Source: an uncultured Clostridia bacterium (lineage in GTDB: Bacteria; Bacillota; Clostridia; TANB77; CAG-508). Taken from it: 64,000 bases of DNA. The stretch's first letter is position 1, and every line of letters starts with the position of its first letter. A model generated the notes under the pieces. That model did not search any database, had not been told where the DNA came from, and saw nothing but the letters and a program-made list of their open reading frames with translations. Shown here in pieces: positions 15,258 to 24,905 of this stretch. The stretch lies in contig CANQYM010000003.1 of assembly GCA_947628085.1 (NCBI GenBank), positions 1 through 64,000 on the forward strand. The letters are read 5' to 3'. A program made the translations under genes and the position numbers.

Positions 15258-18200
15258 TTAAAATCCTATTCTTTTCTTGGACTCTTCAGCTTTTATTTCT
15301 GATACATCCTCTTCTTCAAATGTAAGTAGTCTTTCCATATCTGTAATTTCTCTTGTTTTTCTTGCATGTTCTATAATAATTTTTTGAACTAAATTTTCTA
15401 CAAATCTACCATTACCAAAATTTTCTACTTCTTTTGCTTTTCTCAAAATGTTCTCAACTTTAGCTCTTGCTTGTTTACTTGATTTAAAGCCTTTATCTTT
15501 AACTTTTTTATCATAAATTTTTAATAATTCTTCCAAAGTATAATCTTCAAAGTTTATTTCATATCCAACTCTAGATTTTAATCCGGGATTTAAATCTCTA
15601 AATTTTCTCATTTCTTCAGTGTAGCCAGCAAATATTATTATAAGTCTTCCTTGGTAATCTTCCATTGCCTTTAAAAGAGTTGCTACACATTCTGCAGAGT
15701 AACTTGCATTTGTTCCATTATGTTCCATTATTGCATAAGCTTCATCTATAAATAGAACGCCATCTAAAGCACTTTCAATTACTGCTTGCGTTTTTGGACC
15801 TGTTTGTCCTAAAAATTCACCAATTAAATCTTGTGATTGAACTTCAACTAATTTGTTATTTTTTATATATCCTAAATTATAATAAATTTCTGCTAATAGT
15901 CTTGCCACTGTTGTTTTTCCAGTTCCCGCATTTCCTTTAAAAATCATATGCATATTAAAATCTGGAACACGATTTAATTTTTTGTTTAGTTCTATAATTG
16001 AAACAAATCCATCTAGAGTTTCTTTTACTTTTTCAAGACCAATTAAAGAATTCATTTCTTCTAAAATTTCATCAACTGTACGAGCCTTATCTTTTTTAGT
16101 TTCATTATATATTTCAACATCTTTATTTGTTATAATTTTAAGATTATTTTCATCTTCACAGTTTCCAGCATGTGTTACAACTAATCTATCAAATAAATTC
16201 ATAACAAATCTAGCATTTCCAAAGTTTCTTCCAATTTTGTTTTTCATAATAATTTTTTCAATTTTAGAAATTACGCCATCTTCTAAAGTAAATTCATTTT
16301 CTTTTACTTCATTATTAAAAATTTGAACTAATTCTTTTTGTGAAAAATCTGGAAATTCTAATTCATAACCTATTCTTGACATTAATCCTTGGTTACAATT
16401 TATAAAATCGTTCATTTCTTTAGTGTAGCCTGCAAATATTACTATTAATCTATTTTTATATAAATCCATAGCTCTACATATTGTTGCCATACATTCAGCT
16501 GGATAATTTGAAGAATTTCCACCTTTACTTGCCATAATAGTATGAGCTTCATCTATAAACAAAACTCCATCTAATGCACTATCTATTATTGCTTGAGTTT
16601 TTGGTGCAGTTTCTCCTAGGTGACTTCCAATTAAATCTTTACTGCTAACTTCAACAATTTTATTTTCACTAACAAATCCCAATTGATAGAAAAGTTCTGC
16701 AAGAAGTCTTGCTATTGTTGTTTTTCCTGTTCCAGAGTTTCCTTTAAATATCATGTTAAGATTAGCAAATCCTTCTACATTAATTTTTTTGCTGTAATCT
16801 AAATATTTTAAAAGCTCATTTATTTTATCTTTAACATCTGTTAGACCTACCAAAGAATTGATATCTTTCATTATTTCATTTATTTCTCTTGCATCATCTT
16901 TTTTTGGTACATCTTTCTTTTCAAAAGAATTATTTATGCTTAAAAGTTTAAATTTATTAAATACAATTTCATAATAAAGTTTATCTATGTAAGCATATTC
17001 ATCCATTGTTTCTGGATTATATGTGTTTTCAATATACTTTTCTAAATCTTCTAAAAATTCTTTACTTGGTTTCATTATGTTATTTAACTTTTGAACAATT
17101 TTATCTTTAATAATTTGAGAGCTAAAACCATCTATGTATATTTTTTTATTTACTACTGAACTTTCTATTGAAGGATGTTTTTGGGTTACATCTTTAAAAA
17201 CATCTTCACATTCAACAAATATACTTATAGATTTAGGATTTCTTGAATTATATTTTTCTATTGCAGTTAATAATCCTTCTAGTCTATATTCATTTAAATT
17301 TTTTGTTTTTCCTAAGTTTTCAAAAACTAAAAGGTCATTTTTAGAATACATTGATTCTACTTGCATAATCATATCACAAGAATCTTTTGTTCTTTTAACT
17401 AGCATTTCTGTATCTACCCATAAAGTTGGTTTATTTGTTATATAGTTAAAAGTTCTAGCATATTTGTTTATAATATTAATTACTTTATCTGATATAATAT
17501 TATTTTTTGTATATAATGCAATATTAAAATGAATATATGGTAAATCTTCATTAAAATAATAATTTCTTATATATGTAAGAATTGATATAATTTCTTCTTT
17601 TTCTCTATCTCCACACTCTAATGCTTGAACAGCATGTACATATTGATTATAATAAGAAACTCTAAACTCACTTTCTTTAAATTCTCTTTTTTCAAGTATT
17701 TTATTTATTAATTCTTGTTCTGACAAATTATTTTGTGAGCATAAATATCTAATATAAACAGCAAGCTCAATTGGGGATTTATCAAAAATATATGAGAAAT
17801 TGCCTTCTAATTTTACTTCTTTTACGTCAAATGTTCTTTCTATTCCTTTATTTGAAAAATAATCATTTAAGTTGTTGAAAAATGAATTATTTTTTACATT
17901 ATAGTCTATTGTTTTATATGTTACTTTTTCATCATCAATGCTTTCTATCATAATGCTGTTTGAAACAAGTATCATTTCTGCTCCAACAACATCTATTGAA
18001 TTAGTTATATAAGTATTTACCATATTAGCAATTGAATCTATTAAGTAATCATCATTTGCATAATTTTGAAGCTTTTCACCGCTTAACATATCATATACTT
18101 TTCTTAGATTAAATTTATTATCTACAGCACATTTATTTATATATGCAACTAATTTAAATGGGCATGAATTGCAACTTGCATTACAATATGTGCATTTGGC

Positions 18201-18515
18201 TTTTAAACTTGTTTCTAAATTATTTAAATTTAATCTCCAAGTATTTCTATATTCATTTAATGTATAACCTACATAAGTTAAAAATATTTTTTCTAACAAG
18301 TTATCTGAATCATCAAAATTTTTAGCACATAATTTTAAATATGATAAATCTAATATATTTGTAGGTTTAGTAATTTCTTTTTCATTTTCTACAATAGTTT
18401 CATTAATCATAGAATATGTTAATAAATTCGTGTCATAAATATATTTTACTAAGTTAATTTCTTTTTTTGTAAGTTTATCTTTTAGAAATAAAATAAAATT
18501 CTCTGTTTCGTCCAT
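15258..18515 (-). CDS. Tandem AAA+ ATPase, CbxX/SpoVK-like, 1085 aa
   Basis: Two CbxX/CfxQ-type AAA+ modules fill the C-terminal half: Walker A GNSGTGKTT near 590 and GNAGTGKTT near 858, each with Walker B VLFIDEAH / VLFIDEAY and the family signature SKDLIGSHLG / SQDLIGEFLG. Such domains occur in SpoVK, Rubisco activase CbbX and type VII EccA. The N-terminal roughly 550 residues are unrecognised and contain a Cys cluster CTYCNASCNSC (near 110) that could bind metal. SpoVK is about 320 aa with one module, so this is far larger. A remodelling ATPase function is certain in general terms only; substrate and any sporulation role are unknown. It is the fifth gene of a probable pth-rng-rimO-amidase-AAA-upp run. 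Confidence 0.85.
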   Translation of the reverse strand: MDETENFILFLKDKLTKKEINLVKYIYDTNLLTYSMINETIVENEKEITKPTNILDLSYLKLCAKNFDDSDNLLEKIFLTYVGYTLNEYRNTWRLNLNNLETSLKAKCTYCNASCNSCPFKLVAYINKCAVDNKFNLRKVYDMLSGEKLQNYANDDYLIDSIANMVNTYITNSIDVVGAEMILVSNSIMIESIDDEKVTYKTIDYNVKNNSFFNNLNDYFSNKGIERTFDVKEVKLEGNFSYIFDKSPIELAVYIRYLCSQNNLSEQELINKILEKREFKESEFRVSYYNQYVHAVQALECGDREKEEIISILTYIRNYYFNEDLPYIHFNIALYTKNNIISDKVINIINKYARTFNYITNKPTLWVDTEMLVKRTKDSCDMIMQVESMYSKNDLLVFENLGKTKNLNEYRLEGLLTAIEKYNSRNPKSISIFVECEDVFKDVTQKHPSIESSVVNKKIYIDGFSSQIIKDKIVQKLNNIMKPSKEFLEDLEKYIENTYNPETMDEYAYIDKLYYEIVFNKFKLLSINNSFEKKDVPKKDDAREINEIMKDINSLVGLTDVKDKINELLKYLDYSKKINVEGFANLNMIFKGNSGTGKTTIARLLAELFYQLGFVSENKIVEVSSKDLIGSHLGETAPKTQAIIDSALDGVLFIDEAHTIMASKGGNSSNYPAECMATICRAMDLYKNRLIVIFAGYTKEMNDFINCNQGLMSRIGYELEFPDFSQKELVQIFNNEVKENEFTLEDGVISKIEKIIMKNKIGRNFGNARFVMNLFDRLVVTHAGNCEDENNLKIITNKDVEIYNETKKDKARTVDEILEEMNSLIGLEKVKETLDGFVSIIELNKKLNRVPDFNMHMIFKGNAGTGKTTVARLLAEIYYNLGYIKNNKLVEVQSQDLIGEFLGQTGPKTQAVIESALDGVLFIDEAYAIMEHNGTNASYSAECVATLLKAMEDYQGRLIIIFAGYTEEMRKFRDLNPGLKSRVGYEINFEDYTLEELLKIYDKKVKDKGFKSSKQARAKVENILRKAKEVENFGNGRFVENLVQKIIIEHARKTREITDMERLLTFEEEDVSEIKAEESKKRIGF

Positions 18516-18546
18516 TTAAACCTCTTTTCCTTTAATCATTTGAATA

Positions 18547-19878
18547 TTAAAAATTATTTTCTATAGCTTCTGTAATTGCTCTTATATAGCTTTCTTTTTC
18601 ATCTCTTATAATGTTTAAATCATTTTTTATATAACCAAGCTCAATTTGATAACATTCAATTCCTTGATTTGAATTATAATATTCATTTTTTGAATAAGCT
18701 TTATTTCTTCCATCAACATAAGCTCCAGTTGCTATTCCTCCAACTTCTCTTATAGTGTATAGATATGGCGTATCTAAACTTATGTTATATGGTTCATATC
18801 CTTTTTTATTTGCTGTATTTTCAAGTTCTTTTATTACAGATTTTGTATAGTTTCGCACATAAACTCCATCTGCTTCTTTAAAAGAATTATTATTTGAATA
18901 ATTAATGCTTGAATATTCTTTTATTTTTGTTGCCATTTCTTTTGCAAAATTTAAGTTTGATTTACTTGGAGAATAAATTTCAAATCCATTTAATCCCCTA
19001 ACTCCATTATTTATGTGGAAAGAAATCATAAGTTTTGCTTTTGACTTACATGCAATTGTTATTCTTCCGTTTTCATCATACATATTTGTTTCTGTAAAAG
19101 TACTGCTGTTTTCATCATCTCTAGTTAGTTTAACTTTGTATCCCGCTTTTTCTAAACTTTCTTTTAAGCTTTTTGCATAGTCTAAAGCTACATCTGCTTC
19201 TGTAATAGGTCCAGCATTTTCGCCTTGATCTTTTCCACCGTGTCCTGCATCTATAATTATATCATATATATTATCAGGAAGATTTGTATCTTGTAAATTT
19301 ATTTTTAAAAAATTATAGTTTTCATTATTAATTTCTTCTTTTAAAAACTCTATATTTGCCTTTCTATTTTTTCCATCTTTTGTTGTTGTGTAATATTCAA
19401 TATTTCCATAGTTCGAAGTATTAATAAAAGAATAATATTTTGGTTCTGTACTATTATTTAATTTAAGTCTTAATAAACAATAATATTCTTCGTTTTCTAA
19501 GTTATCTATTATAATTCCTGAATTTATTTCTATATCTGAAGAAAATTTTAATTTACTATCTTCTAAACTATAGTTTAATGTATATTCTTCTTCATATTCA
19601 CTGCCATCTGTTATTACTAATTTTGCACCTTCAAAATTATCTTTGCTAATGTTATTTACTTCACCACTTAAATTTAAAGCTCTTCCATAAGTATAGATTT
19701 CTGTTACATTAGCTAATCTTGTTTGTACTCTGTTAATAATATTTTGCTCGCTTTCTTCTTTTTCCATGTGTGGTATTTGTTTTTTCACAGTTATTGAAAT
19801 GCCAAAGCAAACACCTATAATTACTAATATTATTATTACAAGCTTAAATATTTTATTTACCATAGGTTTTAACACCAT
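18547..19878 (-). CDS. N-acetylmuramoyl-L-alanine amidase (Amidase_3), membrane-anchored
   Basis: Zn-dependent peptidoglycan amidase. An N-terminal helix (about 10-30, LVIIILVIIGVCFGISI) anchors it outside the membrane. A roughly 160-residue unassigned region precedes the Amidase_3 domain, which has DIIIDAGHGGKDQG (first Zn His), ITEADVALDYA (Zn Glu), LTRDDE and MISFHINNG (second Zn His), with ECYQIELGYI carrying the catalytic Glu near the end. A second possible start (Met6) has about equal support. Relatives include CwlD, active in spore cortex modification, but that assignment is not shown here. Gap to rimO is 12 nt. Confidence 0.88.
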   Translation of the reverse strand: MVLKPMVNKIFKLVIIILVIIGVCFGISITVKKQIPHMEKEESEQNIINRVQTRLANVTEIYTYGRALNLSGEVNNISKDNFEGAKLVITDGSEYEEEYTLNYSLEDSKLKFSSDIEINSGIIIDNLENEEYYCLLRLKLNNSTEPKYYSFINTSNYGNIEYYTTTKDGKNRKANIEFLKEEINNENYNFLKINLQDTNLPDNIYDIIIDAGHGGKDQGENAGPITEADVALDYAKSLKESLEKAGYKVKLTRDDENSSTFTETNMYDENGRITIACKSKAKLMISFHINNGVRGLNGFEIYSPSKSNLNFAKEMATKIKEYSSINYSNNNSFKEADGVYVRNYTKSVIKELENTANKKGYEPYNISLDTPYLYTIREVGGIATGAYVDGRNKAYSKNEYYNSNQGIECYQIELGYIKNDLNIIRDEKESYIRAITEAIENNF

Positions 19879-19890
19879 CCATTTTATTTT

Positions 19891-21186
19891 TTATACTAGT
19901 TTTCCAATTAAATCATAGTTTTCACTCGCAGAAATTATTTTGCACTTAATAAATTCCCCTTGTTTTACTTTTCCATTATTTTTTATAAAAATAGTTCCAT
20001 CTTCATTTGGAATATCCATATAACTTCTTGCACATATATATTCATTATTTTCTGAAAAACCATCAACTACTGCTTCATAAACTCTTCCGATTTTTTCTTC
20101 TAATTTTATTTTAGAAATTTTTTCTTGCATTTTCATTATTTTATCATATCTTGCTTGTTTTGTTTTGTAATGAACTTGTTCTTTTATTTTTGAAGCTGGT
20201 GTTCCATCTTCTTTTGAATATTTAAATACCCCTAACTTTTCAAATTTTGTTTCGCTAATAAATTCATATAACTCAAAAAAGTCCTCTTCTGTTTCGCCTG
20301 GAAATCCAACTATCATTGTTGTTCTAATTATTACATCTGGAATTTCTTTTCTTATTTTTTCTATTATATTTTTAATAGAATTGCTATCACTTTTTCTGTT
20401 CATTCTTTTTAGAACTTTATTTGAAAAGTGTTGAAGTGGAATATCAAAATATTTACAAATTTTATCATTATTTTTTACAACTTCTATAAGCTCATCTGTT
20501 ATACTTTCAGGGTATGCATATAAAAATCTAATCCACTTAATTTCATCTATTTTACAAAGCTCTTTAAGAAGTTCTGGAAGTTTTAACTCTCCATAAATGT
20601 CTATTCCATATTTAGTTGTATCTTGTGCTATAACTATTATTTCTTTAATTCCGCTTTTAGCAAGAAGTTTTGCTTCTTCTAAAATGTCTTCCATTTTTCT
20701 ACTAACATATGGTCCTCTAATATATGGAATTGCACAATATGTGCATCTATTGCTACATCCTTCTGCAATTTTTAAATATGCAGTTGTGTTTCCTGTTGAA
20801 ACAACTCTTTCTAAGTAATCTAATGTATTTTTAGATTTTGTTTGTTTATTTATAAGTGTTGATACTTTTTCCCACAAGTTATCATATTCATCTATGCTTA
20901 AAAACAAATCTACTTCTGGAAGAGTCTTTTCTAATTCTTTTTTATATCTTTGAACTAAACATCCCATAGCAATTAAGAATTTACAATTACCTGCTTTTTT
21001 ATATTCTGCCATTTCTAATATGCAATTAATTGCTTCTTGTTTTGCAGATTCTATAAAACCACATGTGTTTATAATAATAATTTCAGCTTCTTTAGGATTA
21101 TTTACTATTTCAAATTTTTCTTTTTTGAATATTCCTATACACATTTCTGTATCTACTAGATTTTTACTACAACCGAAGTGATACAA
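19891..21186 (-). CDS. rimO: Ribosomal protein S12 methylthiotransferase RimO (frameshifted 5' end)
   Basis: Radical SAM methylthiotransferase that modifies S12 Asp. The UPF0004 domain cysteines (GCSKN, NTCGF, GCLVQRY), the radical SAM motif CSNRCTYC and a C-terminal TRAM domain are all present. The open frame begins only at a TTG (21186) without a ribosome site. Upstream, ATG at 21199 has AAAAGGA before it and encodes MKVGFVSL, the normal RimO start, but in another frame; one extra C (position 21175) after CTT separates it from GCSKNLVDTE. So the gene carries a one-base insertion in codon 9, or the sequence has an error there. Everything downstream is intact, 431 aa. Confidence 0.9.
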   Translation of the reverse strand: MYHFGCSKNLVDTEMCIGIFKKEKFEIVNNPKEAEIIIINTCGFIESAKQEAINCILEMAEYKKAGNCKFLIAMGCLVQRYKKELEKTLPEVDLFLSIDEYDNLWEKVSTLINKQTKSKNTLDYLERVVSTGNTTAYLKIAEGCSNRCTYCAIPYIRGPYVSRKMEDILEEAKLLAKSGIKEIIVIAQDTTKYGIDIYGELKLPELLKELCKIDEIKWIRFLYAYPESITDELIEVVKNNDKICKYFDIPLQHFSNKVLKRMNRKSDSNSIKNIIEKIRKEIPDVIIRTTMIVGFPGETEEDFFELYEFISETKFEKLGVFKYSKEDGTPASKIKEQVHYKTKQARYDKIMKMQEKISKIKLEEKIGRVYEAVVDGFSENNEYICARSYMDIPNEDGTIFIKNNGKVKQGEFIKCKIISASENYDLIGKLV

Positions 21187-21254
21187 ATCCTACTTTCATA
21201 ATTTTTTCCTTTTAAAAATATTTAGGTTTTTTTTAGGATTCCTATAACCTTTAT

Positions 21255-22424
21255 TTAACATTCTTTTTTGCTATTTATATGTTTTCTAGTTAATTCCATT
21301 AAGTTTAATTTTGTAAATTCTTCTACTTGAACTTTTGATCTATCTTTTTTAGAGTTTTTAATTATTTCATCAATAACTGCTTTTTTGTTTTCTTCTTTAT
21401 GCATATCTATAAAATCTATTATAATAATTCCGCTTATATCGCGAAGTCTTAATTGCTTACAAATTTCTTTTGCAGCTTCTAAATTCACAGTTAAAATTGT
21501 TTCTTCAACATCTTTTTTTCCTATAAACTTTCCAGAGTTAACATCAATTGCAACTAGTGCCTCTGTTTTATCTATTGTTATAAAACCACCGCTTTTAAGC
21601 CAAACCTTATTTGTTTCTAGGGCTCGCAATTGCTTTTTTAAAGAATATTTTTCTAATATGTCATTATCTATTTCAATATTTATTTTTGCGTTTATTTCCT
21701 TTAAAATATTTTTAACTAGTTCTAAATTTTCTTCTTCTTTTAAAACAATTTTGTCAAGATTATTATCTACTAAATCTATTAATGTTTTTTTCAAAATTCC
21801 ACCTTTATCATATATTTTTTGTGGAATTTTATCTAGACTTATGGATTGTATTTCATTCCATCTTTTTACACATTTTTCTATATCTTTCTTTATTTCTGTT
21901 TCACTTCTGTTTTCTGATGTAGTCCTAATAATTGCTCCAGTATTTTTAGGTAAATATTTTTCAGCAATTTTTTTAAGTCTTTCTTTTTCTTTCTCGTCTT
22001 CTATTTTTTGAGAAACTGTTATAAATGTTGCATTAGGCATAAATACTATAAATCTACTAGTTAAACTAATATGTGTTGAAAGTCTAGGCCCTTTTTTGTC
22101 AACAGCTTCTCTTTTTACTTCTACAATAATTGGATCTCCTGGTTTTATTAATTTATTAATTGGCACTTCTTCTTCCACAGTTTCTTTTGTTATATCAACT
22201 TTAGGAAGAATATCTTTTGCATGAATAAATGCTGTTCTTTTTTCTCCAATGTTAACAAACGCAGATTGAAGTCCAACCAATACATTTTGAACTTTTCCTA
22301 CATAAATATTTCCTTCAATTGTTTTATTGTTTTCATCTTCTTCATACAATTCAACAAGTTCTTCATTTTCTATTAGTGCTATTTCTTTTCTATTTTGATT
22401 ATTAAAAATTATTAATTCTTTCAT
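21255..22424 (-). CDS. rng: Ribonuclease E/G family protein
   Basis: Endoribonuclease of mRNA decay / rRNA maturation. An S1-like domain is at the N-terminus (GNIYVGKVQNVLVGLQSAFV, RTAFIHAKDIL), then the catalytic DNase I-like domain with EALVAIDVNSG and IIIIDFIDM holding the two catalytic aspartates, then LMELTRKH. The protein stops at SKKEC, 389 aa, right where the Zn-link CPxC and small domain of RNase E/G would begin, so it is a short form. Pth lies 11 nt upstream and rimO 55 nt downstream. Confidence 0.9.
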   Translation of the reverse strand: MKELIIFNNQNRKEIALIENEELVELYEEDENNKTIEGNIYVGKVQNVLVGLQSAFVNIGEKRTAFIHAKDILPKVDITKETVEEEVPINKLIKPGDPIIVEVKREAVDKKGPRLSTHISLTSRFIVFMPNATFITVSQKIEDEKEKERLKKIAEKYLPKNTGAIIRTTSENRSETEIKKDIEKCVKRWNEIQSISLDKIPQKIYDKGGILKKTLIDLVDNNLDKIVLKEEENLELVKNILKEINAKINIEIDNDILEKYSLKKQLRALETNKVWLKSGGFITIDKTEALVAIDVNSGKFIGKKDVEETILTVNLEAAKEICKQLRLRDISGIIIIDFIDMHKEENKKAVIDEIIKNSKKDRSKVQVEEFTKLNLMELTRKHINSKKEC

Positions 22425-22435
22425 TTAAACATCCT

Positions 22436-22993
22436 TTAATTAAATTTATTCATAGCTGAATCTACATTGTTTTTAATAATTTCAATAACAGCCTCTTTTG
22501 CTTTTTCAACGCCTTTATTTAAACTTTCTAATTCCTCTTCTGGAACATATCCTATAACATAAGAAATCATATCTGTATTTTCTTTTGGCTTTCCAATTCC
22601 AATTCTTATTCTAGTAAATTCTTCTGTATGTAAATTGTTTACAACAGATTTCATTCCATTATGACTTCCTGCCGAGCCATTTTTTCTAATTCTAATTTTT
22701 CCTGGTTCTATATCAACATCATCATATATAACAATAAGATTTTCTAATGGAATTTTATAAAAGTTTATTACTTCTATAATAGATTCTCCGCTTAAGTTCA
22801 TGAAAGTTTGTGGCTTTAGTAATATTACTTTTTCATTTTCTATTGTTCCACTACCTATCAATCCTTTAAACTTTGACTTATTAACTTCTATTTCATATTT
22901 TTCAGATAGTTTATTTATAACATTAAAACCCATATTGTGTCTTGTTTTTGAATAATCACTTTCTGGATTTCCTAAACCTACAATTAAATACAT
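22436..22993 (-). CDS. pth: Peptidyl-tRNA hydrolase
   Basis: Releases peptides from drop-off peptidyl-tRNAs. GLGNPESDYSKTRHNMGF carries the catalytic His and substrate Asn, and YDDVDIEPGKIRIRKNGSAG plus GSHNGMKS complete the signature. I start at the Met of MYLIVGLGNPE (22993), preceded by AGGAGATAAAATTT, not at the track start 39 nt earlier. Resulting length 185 aa is standard. First gene of the probable six-gene run ending in upp. Confidence 0.95.
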   Translation of the reverse strand: MYLIVGLGNPESDYSKTRHNMGFNVINKLSEKYEIEVNKSKFKGLIGSGTIENEKVILLKPQTFMNLSGESIIEVINFYKIPLENLIVIYDDVDIEPGKIRIRKNGSAGSHNGMKSVVNNLHTEEFTRIRIGIGKPKENTDMISYVIGYVPEEELESLNKGVEKAKEAVIEIIKNNVDSAMNKFN

Positions 22994-23135
22994 AAATTTT
23001 ATCTCCTCTAAACTTCTTTTATTATAAAGCAAAATTCCTAAAAAAACAATATATATCCTTTGGTTTAAGTTACAAAAAAATAAATGTAAAATTTTTATTT
23101 ACATTTATTTTAATTAATTCTTATTACTAATTATT

Positions 23136-23756
23136 TTAAGGCTCTAAATGACTTTTATCATTTAATACTAATATATCAAATTTTCCTTGCTCATCGTCAT
23201 ATTCTACAATGTTTAGTGATGTATTTTTTTGGCTATATTCTTCTCTTAAATCTGAAAATGGAATCTTTGTTATTTGCCTTAAAAATGATTCTATTGCAAC
23301 ACCATGTGAACAAATTAAAACTGTTTTTCCAGTATTTTCATGAACAATATCTAGCATTTTTTTATACACTCTTTTAGCAACATCTTCCATAGATTCTTGC
23401 TCTGGTATATTTTTTATTTCATTTATTTCATTTTGTACTTGCTTTATTTTTGGATTTATTTTATTTACTTCTTCCCATGTTTTTCCATCATAAGCTCCAA
23501 AATACATTTCGCATAAATCTTCATCTTCTATAATTTTCAAATTATTTAAATCTGCTAATTTTTGAATAGTTTTTTTAGTTCTTCCAGATGTACTACTATA
23601 TGCTACATCAAATTTCACTTTGCTTAATTTTTTAGTTAGTCTTTCTACAAATTCTTTTCCTTCATCTGTTAGTTCATAGTCACATCTACCTGTTAATCTT
23701 TTTTCTATGTTTCCCACTGTTTGTGTGTGTCTTACTATATACAATTTTGTTTTCAT
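23136..23756 (-). CDS. Histidine phosphatase (phosphoglycerate-mutase superfamily)
   Basis: Branch-1 histidine phosphatase. The catalytic RHTQT motif (residues 9-13), the acidic partner in EMYFGAYDG, SSTSGRTKKT and CSHGVAIES with the second His are all present. Length 206 aa fits GpmB/CobC-like enzymes; the substrate is not predictable. It stands alone, with the GT2 terminator upstream and an AT-rich gap of 140 nt downstream. Confidence 0.88.
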   Translation of the reverse strand: MKTKLYIVRHTQTVGNIEKRLTGRCDYELTDEGKEFVERLTKKLSKVKFDVAYSSTSGRTKKTIQKLADLNNLKIIEDEDLCEMYFGAYDGKTWEEVNKINPKIKQVQNEINEIKNIPEQESMEDVAKRVYKKMLDIVHENTGKTVLICSHGVAIESFLRQITKIPFSDLREEYSQKNTSLNIVEYDDEQGKFDILVLNDKSHLEP

Positions 23757-23794
23757 TTTATTTCTCCTCTATTTAAAACTATTTTTTATAAACA

Positions 23795-23829
23795 AAAAAA
23801 GTTGCATTTTTATAAAATGCAACTTTTTT
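23795..23829 (-). terminator. Strong terminator after the glycosyltransferase
   Basis: A 16-bp perfect stem AAAAAAGTTGCATTTT / AAAATGCAACTTTTTT, with a U-run on both strands, lies 4 nt from the stop. Confidence 0.9.
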
Positions 23830-23833
23830 GCTC

Positions 23834-24871
23834 TTAGTTATCGAATTTAAATAATTTCTTCTTTTCATCATCAATGCTTGAAGCTGCAACACTAGGTTCT
23901 ACTTCTGGAATATTAACTTGTTTACCAAAACCTGTTTCCTGATTAGTTTCTTCTGTGGCAGTAGCTACAGGTATTACTTTAGGAGTATTTACTATAACAT
24001 TTGGTTCTCCTTCAGTAAATACATATTGTCTCTTAGGTATTACAGGTGAAAAAGTTTTATCCTTCATTGATTTTAAAACAGCATCTAATCTCATAGGAAT
24101 ACTATAAGTTTCATTTTTTATAAAGCTCATAAGATAAGGTTGTAATTTTTCTGGTGTTTCTTCATATAACTTCATAAGATAATACATTACTAAATACATA
24201 TCTGTACATCTTTTTAAGTTAGGTGTAGACATTATACTACCTTCTCTGTTTCTATAATAAACATAAATAGGAAATTCTCCATATTTTAATGTTTCTGCTA
24301 ATATTGCTGCTTTGATTGAATATACCATGTCTTCATAATACATTCCACCAATAAATTTTATATCATTTTTATTTAAAAACTCTCTTCTCCAAACTTTACT
24401 TGCAACAGGAAAATGCATGTCACATACTATTCTGGCTTCCCTTGTTGAGTTTTCTGCTGTTGGAATGTAAGATTTGTTACTTCCACCAACATATTGAACA
24501 CCAAAATAAGTTACATCTGCGCCATCTTTTCCTAATGTTTTGTCAATATTTTTTAAGGTTTCTTTATTATATAATGTGTCATCACCATCTAGATAAACTA
24601 TGTATTCTCCTACAGCTTTTTCTACTGCAATATTTCTTGATATACTTGGACCTGAATTCTTTTCATTAGCTATTACTTTTACTCTTGGATCTTCTTTTTC
24701 AAATTTTCTTAAAACTTTTAAAGTATCATCTGTTGAACAATCGTCTACAACGATTAATTCAAAATTTTTATATGTTTGCATTAATATACTTTCTATTGAT
24801 GTGTGTACTATTTTTTCCAAATTATATGCACATACTATAACGCTAAATCTAATATTTTTCGATTCATCCAT
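23834..24871 (-). CDS. Family 2 glycosyltransferase
   Basis: Cytoplasmic GT-A fold transferase. FSVIVCAYNLEKIV, VVDDCSTDDT, the DxD-like YLDGDDT and a late ED pair (YYEDMVY, probable catalytic base) give the family. The last about 80 residues are polar, Pro/Thr/Glu-rich (VPVATATEETNQE) and look disordered. Product unknown (surface glycan or glycolipid). GGAGG lies directly before the ATG. It is monocistronic with a strong terminator; Sua5 lies 35 nt upstream. Confidence 0.9.
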   Translation of the reverse strand: MDESKNIRFSVIVCAYNLEKIVHTSIESILMQTYKNFELIVVDDCSTDDTLKVLRKFEKEDPRVKVIANEKNSGPSISRNIAVEKAVGEYIVYLDGDDTLYNKETLKNIDKTLGKDGADVTYFGVQYVGGSNKSYIPTAENSTREARIVCDMHFPVASKVWRREFLNKNDIKFIGGMYYEDMVYSIKAAILAETLKYGEFPIYVYYRNREGSIMSTPNLKRCTDMYLVMYYLMKLYEETPEKLQPYLMSFIKNETYSIPMRLDAVLKSMKDKTFSPVIPKRQYVFTEGEPNVIVNTPKVIPVATATEETNQETGFGKQVNIPEVEPSVAASSIDDEKKKLFKFDN

Positions 24872-24905
24872 AAATTCCTCCTATAAATACCTTTTCGATA
24901 TTTAA

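Noticed and set aside
21385-22011. 208-aa plus-strand ORF
   Set aside because: Antisense shadow of rng with hydrophobic, low-complexity translation and no ribosome site.
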